A DNA stretch of 64,000 bases from Terana coerulea (Eukaryota; Basidiomycota; Agaricomycetes; Polyporales; Phanerochaetaceae): assembly GCA_024811115.1 (NCBI GenBank), contig JAKOGH010000042.1:434001-498000 (forward strand), written 5' to 3'. The position numbers and the translations under genes are program-made. Every line of letters starts with the position of its first letter. Position 1 is the first letter of the stretch. Below the pieces are notes generated by a model. It saw nothing but the letters and a program-made list of their open reading frames with translations, searched no databases and was not told the origin of the DNA. Positions 45,101 through 57,900 of the stretch are shown piece after piece.

Positions 45101-45664
45101 TTATCGATAGGATGACAAGGAGAAGAAGGACAGTGATGTCGAGATGAAGACTGACGAGGCTGCACCCTCAGATTCGCATGGCGATGTCTCACCTCTCGCG
45201 GGCTCTATCTCCAACCTTCCCGAATCTACGCAGGCTCCAGAGCCGAATTACCAGAAGCTGTCAAACTTCTCGCGTGTCACGCCATCGCAGATGGCACATG
45301 TCATCTTCCCGTCGGACTGTCGATTCCAACCAGTGCGAGCTGTGTCGACACATGCGCCGCGCAAGGGACCGGCCACTGTCAGCTCGATCGCAAACGCGGA
45401 GAAGGTTGCTGGTGGAGGAGGGATCCTCATTCTGAACGATCAGCGGCCCGACGAGCGTCCTGAATATATCGAGTTCACGACGGCCCATGTTGCTCCTCCG
45501 CCAGAGGCGCATCTGGAAGGAAGGAATCCGCACATAACTCTCGACGAGAACGCGGCTGAGGCTGACCCACCAGAGGCCTTCGAGGTATGTACATTCCATG
45601 TGTTCATATACTACAAGGCTGACTATCCAATGCATCACAGTACCCATTCGATAATGACACGTAG
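42194..45664 (+). CDS. RPN2: 26S proteasome regulatory subunit Rpn2 / PSMD1
   Basis: This is the large non-ATPase scaffold of the 19S base, which holds Rpn13 and contacts the ATPase ring. ATG 42194 opens [21 protein letters not shown]-terminal helices include [20 protein letters not shown] and [19 protein letters not shown]. The PC-repeat toroid starts near 43228 ([23 protein letters not shown] block; [124 protein letters not shown]). A Lys-rich coiled stretch ([15 protein letters not shown]) and the C-terminal PEYIEF and YPFDNDT block for Rpn13 end at 45664. About twelve exons. At 43089-43091 (CCC) one base seems missing: SFVP should continue as [14 protein letters not shown]. The gene is essential, so an assembly indel is likely. 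Confidence 0.95.
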
Positions 45665-45867
45665 TGACAAAAGCTTGCATGTAGACTATATTTTCGTATT
45701 GGACCATTACATCATTCCATATCTAGCGCGAGAAAGTTTGCGTCGCCCTTCCGTCGTTCCTTCCGTGACAATACCTCTGAGGAACACGGGAACTTGAAGG
45801 CGTGATAGCACGCTAAGCACTCATTCCCACAACTGGAAATAGTACTGTAGGTCTATCACTAACCGCC

Positions 45868-46953
45868 ATGGCAACTACAGATGCACTAGTCAAAGTCGCG
45901 GTGCTGGACGATTACCAGCATGTGGCGTTCACATTTGCGGACTGGTCCTCGTTGCAAGGCCGTATCAAGATCGATGTCTTCAGCGAGACTCTTCATGACG
46001 AAGATGCCCTGGCGCAGCGTCTGGCGCCTTACACGATTATATGCGCGATGCGGGAGCGTACGAAGTTCCCCGCCTCGCTGCTCGACAGGTTGCCCAACCT
46101 GAAGTTCATCGCTACCACCGGAGGCGCGAACGCGGGTATTGACAGCGCTCACGCAAAGCAGAAGGGCATCGTGGTGTCGGGCACTGGCGGCGGGGGCAAC
46201 TCTACTCTGGAGCACATTTGGGCTCTGATTCTCGCCACCGCAAGGCATATCGCCCTGGAGGACGCGGGCGTGAAAGCCAGGCGTCAGCTATGGCAGTCCG
46301 CGATACCCACCGCCCTCGCCGGTAAAACATTGGGTCTTCTCGGTGTCGGCAGGCTTGGGACCGAAACAGCGAGAGTAAGTCCTTGAGTTGTGGGTCTTCA
46401 TGTATGCTAAACAGTGAGTAGATCGCCAAAGCTTTTGGCATGAATGTAATCGGCTGGTCTCCCCACCTCACCCCAGAGCGCGCGGAGGCTGCTGGTGTCG
46501 CCTTTATCGAGACGAAGGCCGAGCTCATTCGCCAGAGCGACATCGTGTCAATCCATATGGTCCTAAGAGACAGTACCCGGCATCTCATTAGCGCAGAGGA
46601 CCTCGCGCTGCTGAAACCGACCGCGATCTTTATCAACACGTCTCGTGGTCCTCTCGTGGACGAGCAAGCTCTTGTGGATATCCTGCAGAAGAAAAGATAG
46701 CAGGAGCTGGCTTGGACGTCTTTGACGTCGAGCCACTGTCTTTGGACCACCCGTTGCGAGACTTGCACAATGTTACCTTGACCCCGCATACGGGATATGT
46801 GAGCGATGATAACTACAAGGTAAAGCAATGTAGAGCGCTGTAATCACAGAGTGCATTGATAATTGATACTGAGCGCTGCAGGTCTTCTGGTCGCAGACAG
46901 TTGAAAATATCGAGGCATTCCTGGACGGCAAACCCAAGCGTGTATACACGTAG
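45868..46953 (+). CDS. D-isomer-specific 2-hydroxyacid dehydrogenase
   Basis: This is an NAD(P)-dependent D-2-hydroxyacid dehydrogenase (phosphoglycerate/formate dehydrogenase superfamily). ATG 45868 opens a catalytic half ([35 protein letters not shown]). The Rossmann motif is [16 protein letters not shown], with the last residues across intron 46376-46422. [16 protein letters not shown] holds the catalytic Arg region, and LDVFDVEPL and [13 protein letters not shown] give the Glu and His of the catalytic relay. Near 46692-46695 (AAAA) the frame stops as KKR-stop, but adding one base gives [16 protein letters not shown], so a missing A is likely. The last exon reads [19 protein letters not shown] and stops at 46953. 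Length is about 340. The substrate cannot be told. Confidence 0.9.
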
Positions 46954-47160
46954 CGATATGGACAGTGGGCTGAAACGAACATGTAAAGTAGTTGTACTTG
47001 TCACAAAGGCGAATTGTCCTGCATGGAATCTTGATGAAGGCTTGCGTGACGCCGGGAGCCACGCGAGTGTGACATGCTCTTTTAGAGCTGCGTGCGATCA
47101 GAGTCGCGCAACCCTTGACCTTAGAATCTATCCACACCCTCCTTACTCTTTACGACCATC

Positions 47161-49057
47161 ATGGAATCTCGTCTGGCCCATCGCAGAAATGGTATGTTTC
47201 GTCTGGCCTCTCGCTTATTGCATCTGTTACTGTCGTCCGCGATGATACTGATATGCCTCGCTGAATAGACTACAAAAACAAAGGCGGTCTGAAGGCCGAC
47301 GACCTCCGCCGTCGACGTGAGGAGCAGCAGGTCGAGATCAGAAGGCAGAAGCGAGAGGAGAACATCTCCAAGAGGCGCATCTTCCTTCCTAGCACCGAGG
47401 GCGACTCCGACGATGAGGACGCTGGTGCCGGTGGCTGGGGAGACTCCCAGGTATGTCCAATCGCGTCCTGCACGGTGTAATGTGTTCCTGACAGACGAGG
47501 TTAGCTTGCAGACGACATGATTCAAGCTGTGTTCTCTGATGACTCTGAACGCCAACTTGATGCCACTACCAGGTTCCGCAAGCTGCTCTCAAAAGAGAAG
47601 AACCCTCCGATTGAACGCGTCATTGAGTGCGGCGTCGTCCCACGATTTGTGCAGTTTTTGCAGGGCGATAACCCCATGCTTCAGGTCCGTCCTTTTACTC
47701 GATGCAATTTTTTGATGGCCTTCCTTAACTCGTGTCTGTAGTTCGAGGCGGCCTGGGCGCTCACAAACATCGCGTCTGGTACTGCTGACCACACGCAAAC
47801 TGTTATCGGTGCTGGGGCGGTGCCGGAGTTCATCAAGCTCCTCTCGTCCAATGTGAACGACGTCCGGGAGCAGGCTGTCTGGGCTCTTGGAAACATTGCC
47901 GGTGACAGCCCGCAATGCAGGGATTACGTCCTTCAACAGGGCGCCCTTCGCCCTCTCTTGGCCCTCTTGAGCGAGAACCACAAGCTGAGCATGCTCCGAA
48001 ATGCAACATGGACCTTGAGCAACTTCTGCCGGGGCAAGTCGCCTCAGCCTGACTGGGATTTGGTGAGTAAATGAAGTTTAAGCTGAATATCTGTCTCATT
48101 TCGCTATCCAGATCTCCCCCGCTCTTACTGTCCTCACGAAGCTCATCTACTCGCTGGACGATGAGATTCTCATTGACGCGTGCTGGGCCATTTCGTATCT
48201 GTCTGATGGCTCCAACGACAAAATCCAAGCGGTGATCGAGTCAGGTGTCTGCAGGCGGCTCGTCGACTTGCTCATGCACCCTTCAACGACCGTCCAAACT
48301 CCTGCTCTTCGCTCCGTCGGCAACATCGTCACTGGTGACGATATGCAGACCCAGGTTGTCATTGCCTCCGGCGCACTCCCAGCGCTCCTCGGGCTTCTTT
48401 CGTCTCCCAAGGAAGGTATTAGGAAGGAGGCCTGCTGGACTATCTCCAACATCACTGCTGGTTCCCCACCACAAATTCAAGCCATCATCGACGCCAACAT
48501 CGTCCCCCACTCATCAACATCCTCCAGAACGCCGACTTCAAGACCCGCAAGGAGGCATGCTGGGCCCTCTCCAACGCGACATCAGGCGGTCTCCAGGAGC
48601 CGTCGCAAATCCGCTATCTCGTTTCGCAGGGCTGCATCAAGCCTCTTTGTGACTTGCTCACTATGATGGACAACAAGATAATCCAGGTTGCGCTCGACGG
48701 TCTCGACAACATCCTCAAGGTTGGCGAGATGGATAAGCAGGCAGGAGGACCCGGCGCTGTTAACCAATACGCCAACTTTGTCGAGGGAGGCAGGGGGTAT
48801 GGTCACCATCCACAACCTCCAGCAGCATGACAACTTGGAGATCTACAAGAAGGCCTTCAACATTATGGACAAGTACTTCCCAGACGATGAGGAGGTTGAT
48901 GCCGGCATTGGTGCACCCAACGTTGACTCGACTGGTGCATTCGCCGTAAGTTCCTTTACTTTCGTGCATTGCTCGAAAAGCTCATGTTGTTTGCTCTCAG
49001 TTCAACCAAGATGGCGCTGCTCCTCCTCCGGGTGGTTTCAGCTTTGGTGGACAGTAA
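47161..49057 (+). CDS. SRP1: Importin alpha (karyopherin alpha)
   Basis: This is the adaptor that binds classical nuclear localisation signals and importin beta. ATG 47161 gives [10 protein letters not shown], then the IBB domain ([30 protein letters not shown]). Ten ARM repeats follow with the NLS-groove Trp/Asn pairs: [98 protein letters not shown] and [15 protein letters not shown]. The C-terminus is [18 protein letters not shown]. Two frame breaks occur. At 48504-48508 (CCCCC) one C is missing before [12 protein letters not shown]. At 48785-48787 (GGG) one G is extra between NFVE and [15 protein letters not shown]. Both lie in homopolymers of an essential gene, so sequence error is most likely. 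About six exons. Confidence 0.95.
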
Positions 49058-49340
49058 GGGATTTCAGGTTGTTTCGCTCTTATCATCATGTACTAGTTCT
49101 TTCCATCATCTCTCCCAGTCCTCGCTCTGTTGTCCACTTGTCATACATAAATGTCCTTTATGAAATGCAGAATATGTTGCATGGCTATGTTGCTCATCAT
49201 ATTTGTGCCCGTGAAGAAGCCGAGCATGAAATGAATGTATTCAGGTGGTGTTACATACACTTGGTACAGGACGTGGGCCAAGTCGATGCGCGTCTGCGCG
49301 TGCAGTGAAAAGGTGAGGTATATGCATGTTACACGGAAGC

Positions 49341-49818
49341 CTAGCTATCGGGTCCATTGCTGCCTGGGATCAACTGCATGTATAGGGTGTTGAGCTTTAA
49401 AATAAATATCATTATCAGTGGACTGCAACACACCATGCAGATATTGTTCCCATTCAGAAGGGTCTGGTTGAGTTGCGTCTTCTTCCGTCCTTGTGGTGTG
49501 TTTTCGCTGAAACCGTCAGGTTAGCGAGTAAATTTCACAGGCAAAGCCATGCCTACTATTCAGTGACATCCTCTAGCACCATGTCTAGTAGAATCTATGA
49601 GCATCCTCCTGTACGTCGTGTGCAATGCAACTCACTGACGAAGTCGTCGAATCCGAGCAGGGTTCCCGTGAACTCGCGCTCACTCTTCATGACGACCCAT
49701 ATGCGCGAGCCAATGCACCTGTCAATAAGCTCTAAAATGCACGCACGATATCCCGTCAGACATAGCGAAGACAAAAGCAAGAAAGAGACTCACCTAGTGG
49801 GAGAATCTGGGAGGCCAT
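49341..49818 (-). CDS. LSM5: U6 snRNA-associated Sm-like protein LSm5
   Basis: This subunit belongs to the LSm1-7 (mRNA decay) and LSm2-8 (U6 snRNP) rings. ATG 49818 gives MASQILPL; introns then join [20 protein letters not shown] and [12 protein letters not shown] (Sm1 motif), [29 protein letters not shown] (Sm2, with the N-G of the RNA-binding loop), NNICM and [10 protein letters not shown], ending at 49343-49341. There are five small exons over 478 bases; length is about 85, as usual. It starts 99 bases from the diverging bS16m gene and converges on importin alpha. Confidence 0.94.
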
Positions 49819-49917
49819 CGTTTTGAAGTGAGCTGCTCAGACGCCGAACAAGGTCCCCGCGTTTGATCAAGCGCGGCGGCTTGTTCGTTCAGCTCACCAC
49901 CAGCTCATCGGTCCAAA

Positions 49918-50325
49918 ATGCCTGTTCGCCTACGCTTCGCACTCAGGGGCCAAAGGCACAATCGCATCTTCCACATGGTCGCCGTCGACCAATATGCCCG
50001 GCGCGACGCCGCTCCCCTCGAGACCCTCGCGATTTTCTCTCCGCGGTTAGAGCAGGGTGCTGAGCACAAGACCGTCCGCTGGAGCACGGACAGAATAAAG
50101 TACTGGCTAAGGCAGGGTGCAGAGCCATCAGACAGTGTTCTCCGATTGCTTACCATGGTGAGCATTGCTCGTGCCTGCGTATGACGTGACGGTGCTGAGG
50201 GCTTTGGCTAGGGCGGCATCCTCACGCCTAACTCCAGATATCACAAAACCTCTGACGCGGAGAAGAGGGAAAAGAGAAAGGCTGAAAGGAACATGGGCAA
50301 GCCTATCCCAGACCCCACCCCTTGA
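49918..50325 (+). CDS. MRPS16: Mitochondrial small ribosomal subunit protein bS16m
   Basis: ATG 49918 opens VRLRFALRGQRHNRIFHMVA, the S16 signature, with QYARRDAAPLETLAIFSPR and VRWSTDRIKYWLRQGAEPSD. One intron after LRLLTM (about 50158-50212) joins to GGILTPNSRYHKTSDAEKRE and a basic tail with NMGKPIPDPTP. Length is about 118 residues. The targeting signal would lie within the basic N-terminus, as is common for this protein. Confidence 0.93.
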
Positions 50326-50602
50326 TTTACGCAATAGTGGTTCAGCTGCCCGACATATCCTTCGGGAGGCCGACGCCAAACTATTGCATCGTGGCACGCA
50401 GGAAGACGCCCTCATCCGGCATCCCAGCTATATTGCAAGTCGGGGTTGTGGGAGGTGATTGGCAAGAGGAACATGTTGAGTATCCTACGGAATTCATCTA
50501 TGCTACTTTATCCTTTCCGTAGCCCGTTGCAAGTTGGCCTCTACATCTGCACCGTCATCGTCCATGTGCGTTCGGGAGCTTGGCTCTTTGTTCATACCAA
50601 TC

Positions 50603-51495
50603 CTAGTCCTTCGGCTCCAGTAGACGCACAATATCATCGTGTTCAGCAAGGCGAGCCAGTTCCAACGGCGTGAAGTCATCAGGATCCTGCGAAGCCGCTT
50701 AGGTCAACATTTGGGATTGCTATGGAGGTTACTGACCTTTAGGCTGGGATCGACCCCGTTTTCCAGCAGAAAAGCTGCCATTGCCGTGTGTCCTCTGTCA
50801 CAGGCCAGCTGTAAGGCCGTGTACCCCTGAGAACCCATTAGTATTGCTGTAAGCCGCTGTGCGGTTGGGCCCTCACATGTTCGTCCCTGTCATCCAACAG
50901 TGCCTCAGGGTGTGTTTGCAGATAGGTCTTCAAGTCCTCGACATTCCCTACGACAGCGAAATGATGAAGGGTTCCCTCCTTTCTGCCAGTTTCGTCGTTT
51001 GATGCCATGGTGCTCACTCTTATGCCCATACCGCCCCCACCGCCTCCGCTGCTTTTGCTGGATGTATCGCTGTCAGAGTCCCATATATCTCCTTCCTCGT
51101 TCTCGTCCTCGGGCTTTGCCTGCTTCGCAGCAACATCGCCGGCCCCCTCTTCCCATCCTAGCTCTCTCGCAATGCTGAGGTATCGCTTTTCGACTGAAGC
51201 CGCGCCATCACCATACTGCTTTCCAGCCGCACTCCAGGCATCCCATTTGGCACGTCCAGTGAAGTCAAGTAGGCCGGGACGAGATGTATTTGGGTTGGCG
51301 GAGACGGTGAGATACTTGAAGAGGCCGTATAGCTGTTAGACAGACCACGCGCGGCCAGTCAGGATCGTAGGCTGCGCTAAAGGACTGAACAGGGACCTCA
51401 AGCTTGACGTTATTGGATACTCTCGCTAATGCGGGTGCATTAGATAGATATGCTGCGGCGTCATGGAAATTCTGGGAAGGGGCGTAAGAAGTCAT
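50603..51495 (-). CDS. Acyl-CoA-binding domain protein with ankyrin repeats (ACBD6-like)
   Basis: ATG 51495 opens [20 protein letters not shown], the ACB start. Downstream exons give [20 protein letters not shown] and [14 protein letters not shown], the acyl-CoA pocket with the YGLFKxxT and KWDAW motifs, then [15 protein letters not shown]. An acidic Ser/Gly linker ([17 protein letters not shown]) leads to two ankyrin repeats: [20 protein letters not shown] and [20 protein letters not shown] with [20 protein letters not shown]. It ends LEPKD at 50603. This ACB-ankyrin layout is that of human ACBD6, a carrier of long-chain acyl-CoAs linked to N-myristoylation. About five exons. Confidence 0.9.
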
Positions 51496-51636
51496 CGTGG
51501 TTGTGTGGAGAAGTAAATCTGAGCCCAAGCGTTGAGTACAGCCTACCTTGCACGTGGTTGGCATACGAATATACGGTCCCGCAAAGTCGATTAATCAATG
51601 ATAGTGAAAGTAAAGCAACATGGACTGTCTACAAGG

Positions 51637-52600
51637 TTATGGCGGAGGCGGAATGCTGGACGAGTCGCCAGAAGCAAGCAAGTTGCCGTCAGGTCCTCCC
51701 ATTTCCCTGCAGATCTTCTCTGCGTACGAATGGAAAGCGTCGTGTAGGCCTACAGGCTTCCCAGGTACGAGCAGTTGTGGTAGTAAACGAGTATGGAACA
51801 GCCGATGTGCTGTTGCACCGCCCTGGATTATGGAGCAGCGTCAGTGATGCGTTTCGAGACGGGTGAGTACCCTGTCTGCTCCAGGAGCTGAACATTACGC
51901 ACGAATTGGTGGAATACGCCGCCCACGAGTGCTTCCACTGCCGTACCCTCAACTTTGTACAGTCCAACGCTTCGAGACACTCCTGTACCAAACGCAGCGA
52001 TGTCGGCTGTGTTTGTGGCAAGTCGGCTGTCCGTGGTCGCTGGTGTCCATTTCATGACCTTGCCAAATTGCCACTTCGGTCCTATGAATTCTCCGAGCAC
52101 ATAGGTGTTCAAAGCACGCTCCAGGATGTGTTCCAGGTCGTGTGCTGGCTTCAGGTCATTTGAAGAAGTAAGGAAGAGCAGTAGATACGATTGCAGTACA
52201 CGGCGACCTGTCATCAGTTCAACGACGTTAGGGCAATCTACAATCCTCGTTAATCATAGTGACACACCAATGAAGCTCAAGCGAGCGTTGTTTGTAAGGA
52301 CTCCGTCTCTGTGGCTTTGATGCGTCAATATTCGTGCAGCCAACTCCGGAGGGAACTGTAATGGTGCGAAGACACGGTTCAGATGCCGTTGCATTTTGGG
52401 TGCCTCGGGTAGCTGAGCAATAGTAGAAGACATAGGTTTCGCATGTTGCTGCACGGACTGGGACGCAGAATATGACCTATGTTGGAGTGTTCGCCCTCGG
52501 ATGACATCTCTTCTCACAGCTGCAGGCTAGTCAGATATGCACGGACAGAGAATAGGATGACCGAACCGTTGAGGACCACGCGGGACGGTCTTGGTATCAT
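51637..52600 (-). CDS. MRPL15: Mitochondrial large ribosomal subunit protein mL57 (RNase III-like fold)
   Basis: ATG 52600 and one intron (about 52560-52518) give a basic presequence (MIPRPSRVVLNAVRRDVIRG, then TLQHRSYSASQ). Then come FAPLQFPPELAARILTHQSH and NNARLSFI-GRRVLQSYLLLFL, the RNase III helical core, TYVLGEFIGPKWQFGKVMKW and GTAVEALVGGVFHQFGGATA, which matches the last RNase III helix pair but lacks intact catalytic acids, as in structural ribosomal homologues. The C-terminus ends DSSSIPPPP at 51637. Length is about 270. No dsRNA-binding domain is seen, which favours mL57 over mL44. Four exons. Confidence 0.75.
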
Positions 52601-52954
52601 CCCATTTGCGATGGCACGCCCTCTGCTGAAGACTTGTGACATGGGCGAGTGTCGGGGACGGATGAACTGGCACACTAACAGCGGACAAGCGGCGACCGCT
52701 CACAAAATATGGTCCACGTGACACAGCGCGACCCGACGCGAAATAGGCGCCATAGCGTCAAGCGCTCGCGGCTGATTGACTCAGTTAGGGATCCAAACAG
52801 GGATCCCGCAGGGAGCTGAAACACTTTCTTACTTTCTTCTCATTCACTCTGTATTCACAGGAAGTGGACTGGATACGTGGCATTAATAAAGTATGGTATT
52901 GATATCCGCATACATCTAAGGGGAGCAGCAAGACCAGCCAGCTATATGAACGTT

Positions 52955-54266
52955 CTAAACGAGGCCAGCCGCCTTCATAGCCTATCGAAGCATGATGAGG
53001 ATATCGTCATTCTGGATGTGGGATTGAGATGCATACCTTCAGCATAGCAGCGCCAATCTTCGCTGGGCTGTCGGTTACATGGACACCAGCCTTCTCAAGA
53101 GCGGCGACCTTGTCCGACGCGGCGCCCTTACCACCCGAGATGATGGCACCGGCGTGACCCATACGGCGGCCAGGAGGGGCAGTGCGCCCGGCGATGAAGC
53201 CAACGACGGGCTTGGGGTGGGACCTGGTCTTGTTGTACTTCTCGAGGTACTCAGCAGCCTCTTCCTCCATGGAGCCACCAATTTCACCAATCATGACGAT
53301 ACCTTGGGAACAGTCAGCAGCATGTTGGTTGTAAAATGATTGACGGGTACTCACCCTCGGTGTTGGGGTCTTCAAGGAACAATTTGATCACGTCGACGTG
53401 TTTTGTGCCGGGGAAGGGGTCACCGCCAATGCCAACGCAGAGGGACTGACCGAGGCCGACGTCCGTGGTTTGAGCGACAGCTTCGTATGTGAGGGTCCCC
53501 GAGCGGGAGACGATGCCGATCTTTCCGGGCTTGTGGATGTGTCCTGGCTGAATACCCATCTTGCAGCCAAGAGGGTTGATGATACCAGGGCAGTTGGGGC
53601 CAACGAGACGAGACTTCGACTGGCTCTTGAGCGCATTCATCACCTGGCACTAGAGTGAAAAGCCGAACTCGAACACAAGAGTCTACGACGCACCTTGATC
53701 TCATCCTGTTGGGGAATACCCTCCGTAATGCAGACAATGAGCGGGATTTCGTTTTCAATTGCCTCAAGGATAGCATCGGCAGCGGTAGGCGGGGGAACGT
53801 AGAGGACGGTGGCTTCAGGTCGCACTTCACGGACGGCCTGCACCGATAAGAAGACGTGTAGAGTGAGCAGAATGATACTCACCTCCTTCACGGAGCCAAA
53901 GATTGGCAGCCCAAGATGCGTCTGTCCAGCCTTCTTTGGCGACACGCCTCCAACCATGTTGGTGCCATACGCAAGGGCCTCTTTGACGTGGAAAGTGCCC
54001 TGCAATCAAGAGTATCAACACCTGCGTGAACCTCCACGTAGCATTCACCGACAGTCTTTCCAGTCAGACCCTGGCAAAGGACCCTAGTGTCTGCTCTTAT
54101 AGCGAGGTTCTGGATCGTTGCTTCATAGTTCCGGCGGGCCGCAGATTGTGAGAATGTCCGACGGCCTGCAATGCAATCGAGAGAAGAGTTTTGAGAGAGT
54201 GCCCAAGGCGAATTCTATTTCTCGCTTACCGGCCGACGCCAAAGAGTGTCCTGCGGTGCGAAACAT
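52955..54266 (-). CDS. LSC1: Succinyl-CoA ligase alpha subunit, mitochondrial
   Basis: This TCA-cycle enzyme subunit binds CoA and carries the phosphohistidine. ATG 54266 gives a presequence ([20 protein letters not shown], joined across an intron). The CoA-binding domain follows: [74 protein letters not shown] and [19 protein letters not shown]. The ligase domain has [63 protein letters not shown], with His of GHAGA as the phosphorylated residue, and [17 protein letters not shown]. It ends AMKAAGLV at 52955. About six exons; no frame break. Confidence 0.96.
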
Positions 54267-54907
54267 GGAGGAAATACGCGGTGGAAGAGGTGAGGAAGTA
54301 AGTAGGCAGGTGGGTTGGCACTGCATCGTTGCACTCAGAAGCGCGCTCCGGCAGGCTCCGGCAAGGGGAAGTAAAGCTTGTGCGCGAACTCGCTACTACA
54401 ATAACATGTAAGTTCCGCGGTTCGCGCCACGTGCTCGCGAGCTGCTGAATCTGAGACTTGATCAGTATGTGAGCTGAGATACACCGCTGGCCTGTGAGGC
54501 TGCGAACTGCCGTACTGCGAATAAGTACTAGGGGAAGAGTCAGGTTCGGGGACCTGTCGGCAGGAATGGGCGCCTATTGATGCAGCGATTTTTGGGCAGG
54601 GCAGAGGCTTGTAGTCGCTGCAGCATGCATGTACCCTCACACATCCCAATGAAAGCTACACAGAAATACGCGGCTCAACGATGCCTATCGATTGGTGCAG
54701 GCAGTCCAGGATTTGGGTGACATTTGGCCACATTGTAGGGAGATTTCTCACTTCGCCAGCGATGTTGAAAAGCACGGGCGCTACGTGCTGTGAATTTGTA
54801 CATGTTTGTTCGGCCTTCAGCCCCCTTAGGAATATGCTCACTCGCTCCGCTCGCTCGCAAAAATGCTATCGACTATGCTACATGACATGTTATTCTTCTA
54901 CTACTAC
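54267..54907. other. Intergenic: LSC1 promoter and 3' flank of the import-receptor gene
   Basis: No supported gene in 640 bases. It must hold the promoter of the leftward LSC1 gene. Short open frames show no family signal. Confidence 0.5.
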
Positions 54908-57900
54908 TTAGTCAAGGCTTCCGACACGTCTACGTTCTCGCAATTTCCTGGAAGCCCGGTTCAACGTCAGTAACGCATACTTCACTTTGTCGTACTCTCC
55001 GGAGGTCGCAGATCTGGTCCCACGTCAGCATTGCCTACCACCTAGAGTCAAACAAATGCTCACTGTGTAACATCAGCAAGAAATGTGGCTTTTGTTTGGT
55101 CTGGTACAGAGCTCGGTGGAAGTTGTTGAAGAACCACCGGCAACCAAGTCAACAATTGGGAGGGCCATAGCGCGATGAGGGCGCGGAAGATAGTGATGAC
55201 AGACGAAACCGAGTCCTCGGGGAAGTCACCGGTCATTCCAGAAAGTAAATATCCTGTTAGCTCAGGACCTTCTTTCTCGACCACAGGCTTGATGGCAGCG
55301 GCATAGACGGGGAACTTTGGAGGAGGAACGGGGCGGGGTGCAGGCAGCCGTGGGTCACGATGAATTTCAGCACATCCATCGCTACGAAAACGACGTCAGC
55401 CTGAACAAGAGTCAACCCAGCCATTGCAGCCCGGAATGCAACGGGGAAGGCGGGGATGGGAATATGACGTCTGGTGCAAACTCGATCAGCGCCACTACCA
55501 TTCGTAGGTAGTCTTCGATGACTTTACGAGGAGTCAGCAAGCAGGTCGAATCAGTAGGACGGAAGCTCACCATCTGGGATTTGATACGGAGGCGTATCCT
55601 GTAGCATCGACACCAGTTTTGTGGAAGTTCGTTCAAAGGCTTGCTTGAAGGCATTCCGTAGCGCTGCGTCTTCTTCATGACCGAACCGAGAAACAATCTT
55701 CCCCGCTATCCACAGGTAGCTAGCGAATCCGGTGGTTTCGAACGATGCAGCCATTCGTACCAGTACGGACGGTATCACGGGGAGTGCGGCGGCGCCGAAG
55801 AAGCTCAATGCGAAACGTAACAGCCGAGTGACCCGTTCGCAAGAGTTATAGTCACCACCGTACTTCGCGATGAAGGGGTCGAAGAATTGCCATGCCTCCA
55901 GGGGACTGTTCCGACAAGCAGCAGGTAGGTCATCGCCGAATGTGTCGATGACAGACAACATAACCTCGAGATTCTCTAGACCATCTACATTCGTCGCTGA
56001 GTAAAAACAACCCACAAAAAGCGAAATCAGCTGCACATACCAACGGCCAATCGCAACTCCTCTTTCGTAGCCAGAGTAGGCTTGCTGGCGGCGGCATGCA
56101 CCAGTGCTAGTATGTCAAGCGAAAATTCTCGTAGCGTTTGAGCAGCTTGTTCCATCGGCATCGCAGAGATGACAAATGCAATCGCTTCATACATTGTAGC
56201 CTTGTCTTCCTGTGCGACTTTCGAGCCCATAGTCTTCAAGAACGTGTGGAGCTGTGGCAGGAACTCCACCAGATGCTATACAGTCAAGGTTATCATCTAG
56301 TCCAGAGCTCAAGAGGAAGACGCTCACTTGTTTGCAGTCTTGGCACAAATACTTCAACGCCTGCCCGGCAGCAGCTATTACCTCCGTGTCACTATCGTCA
56401 AAACCAGTCGAAATATATTGAAGGGCGAAAGGGATGTATGTTGGGTACTTGTTGATCCATTCGGTGTAACGGCTGATGAGGAGCAACGCGGCGTAACGGA
56501 TTCTGGGATGAGCAGGAAGATTAGGTATGAGTTCCATAATCTTCGCCGCAGCCTGGTGTTTGGCCGAGTCAAACTCTGCGCCCATAGACCGCATAGCAAA
56601 CAACGGTGCTTCCATCTCCTGCCAAGAAACATTCACTCCCCGTGCCATGGCGGTAGTGATCATTTCGTATGTTGTAGACAGACAGATGTCGGTGCCTAAG
56701 ACAAAGCAACAGTCTTTGAGAGTATCGCCCATGACGTGACGGAATGACCGGAAGTTCTCCGCTTCTTGGCCTGTCGTCGTTGTGTAATCCGCGGGAAACC
56801 TCAGGTGACTGATGACGACGCTCATAAGTGCCTTGTATTCGTCCAGGATAAGGGGCGACACCGAGGACTTTTGCCGATGCTTTGGGCGAGACGCATCCAG
56901 AATGGGAATGTGATGGGGACGATGTCGAGGTCAGGGTAAGCCGAAATTTCCCTGATAGCCTCAAGAATAGGGTAAAAGGATTCGGTGTGATGGAGTAGTA
57001 GACTGCGGTAAGCTTCCCCAGCTTCGGTGAAAATACGAGCCAGTCCACGAATTTTCTCCGGGTCGTCCTTAAACTCCTCTAGCTTTGGCTTCAACGCGAT
57101 GACTTGCGGGACGATGAGTTCTATAATCGGCATGTTCTCGTCGACTTCTTGTGTCTCGTGAATGAGGTCACAGACTGCTGATACGGCCGCGTCAAAGAGG
57201 TCATCAGAAGCCAGAGCATGGAAGGAGAACTGTAACAGTGGCGTTCGCGCTACTGATTCTGCAGTGAGTTCTCCAGCTGCCAGCCAACTACTCAGGCAGC
57301 TGAAAGCTTGAGATTGCACGGCAAGAGTAACTCCTAACAATAACGTCAGCGACAAATCTTCACCTTACGCAAAGACAGTAGAGCTTACCTTGGGCTTGGA
57401 TGTATATTGCTAGCAGATCCACGACCTGGTCTGCGTTTGCGGTGAGAATGGCCGATTCCCTCTCCCGATATTCGTCATCCTAAGTGAGGGTGAGTCTGGT
57501 AGATTGTCCTTCATGATCTATCACAACGTACTGTAACCGGTATCTTGGTATTGCTGGTCAATTCCTCCGGAAGGACCGTCAGAAATTGCAGTAACGCAGG
57601 GACAGTGGCAGGGTTTCTTCCGAATGAATCTATCAGGTCCTGCACCGGGTTCTCCCATGACGGCATTTGCAAAGCCAAGCCAGACAGAGCCAAACATAGC
57701 TGAACCAATATCGTCCTAGGCCCAGCATGATATTTCTCCAGTGCAGATATGAGCGTGTCACGAAACGCAACGAGATTCGAGGGGTCAATTTGCTGCAGGT
57801 CGTAGGTGACCTATATGGATGAAAGTCTCAGCTTCGGCGACCAGGACCTGATGATCTCGATGTCACCTTGGTGCGGAACGTCTGTGCGGCGAACAGCTTG

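Noticed and set aside
45824..45831. A further CSL octamer (TTCCCACA) upstream of the dehydrogenase
   Set aside because: A single match is within chance expectation for 64 kb; only the triple array near the CSL gene is remarkable.
48504..48787. Importin alpha as a pseudogene
   Set aside because: Both breaks are one base in homopolymers, and the protein is otherwise intact from the IBB domain to the C-terminus.
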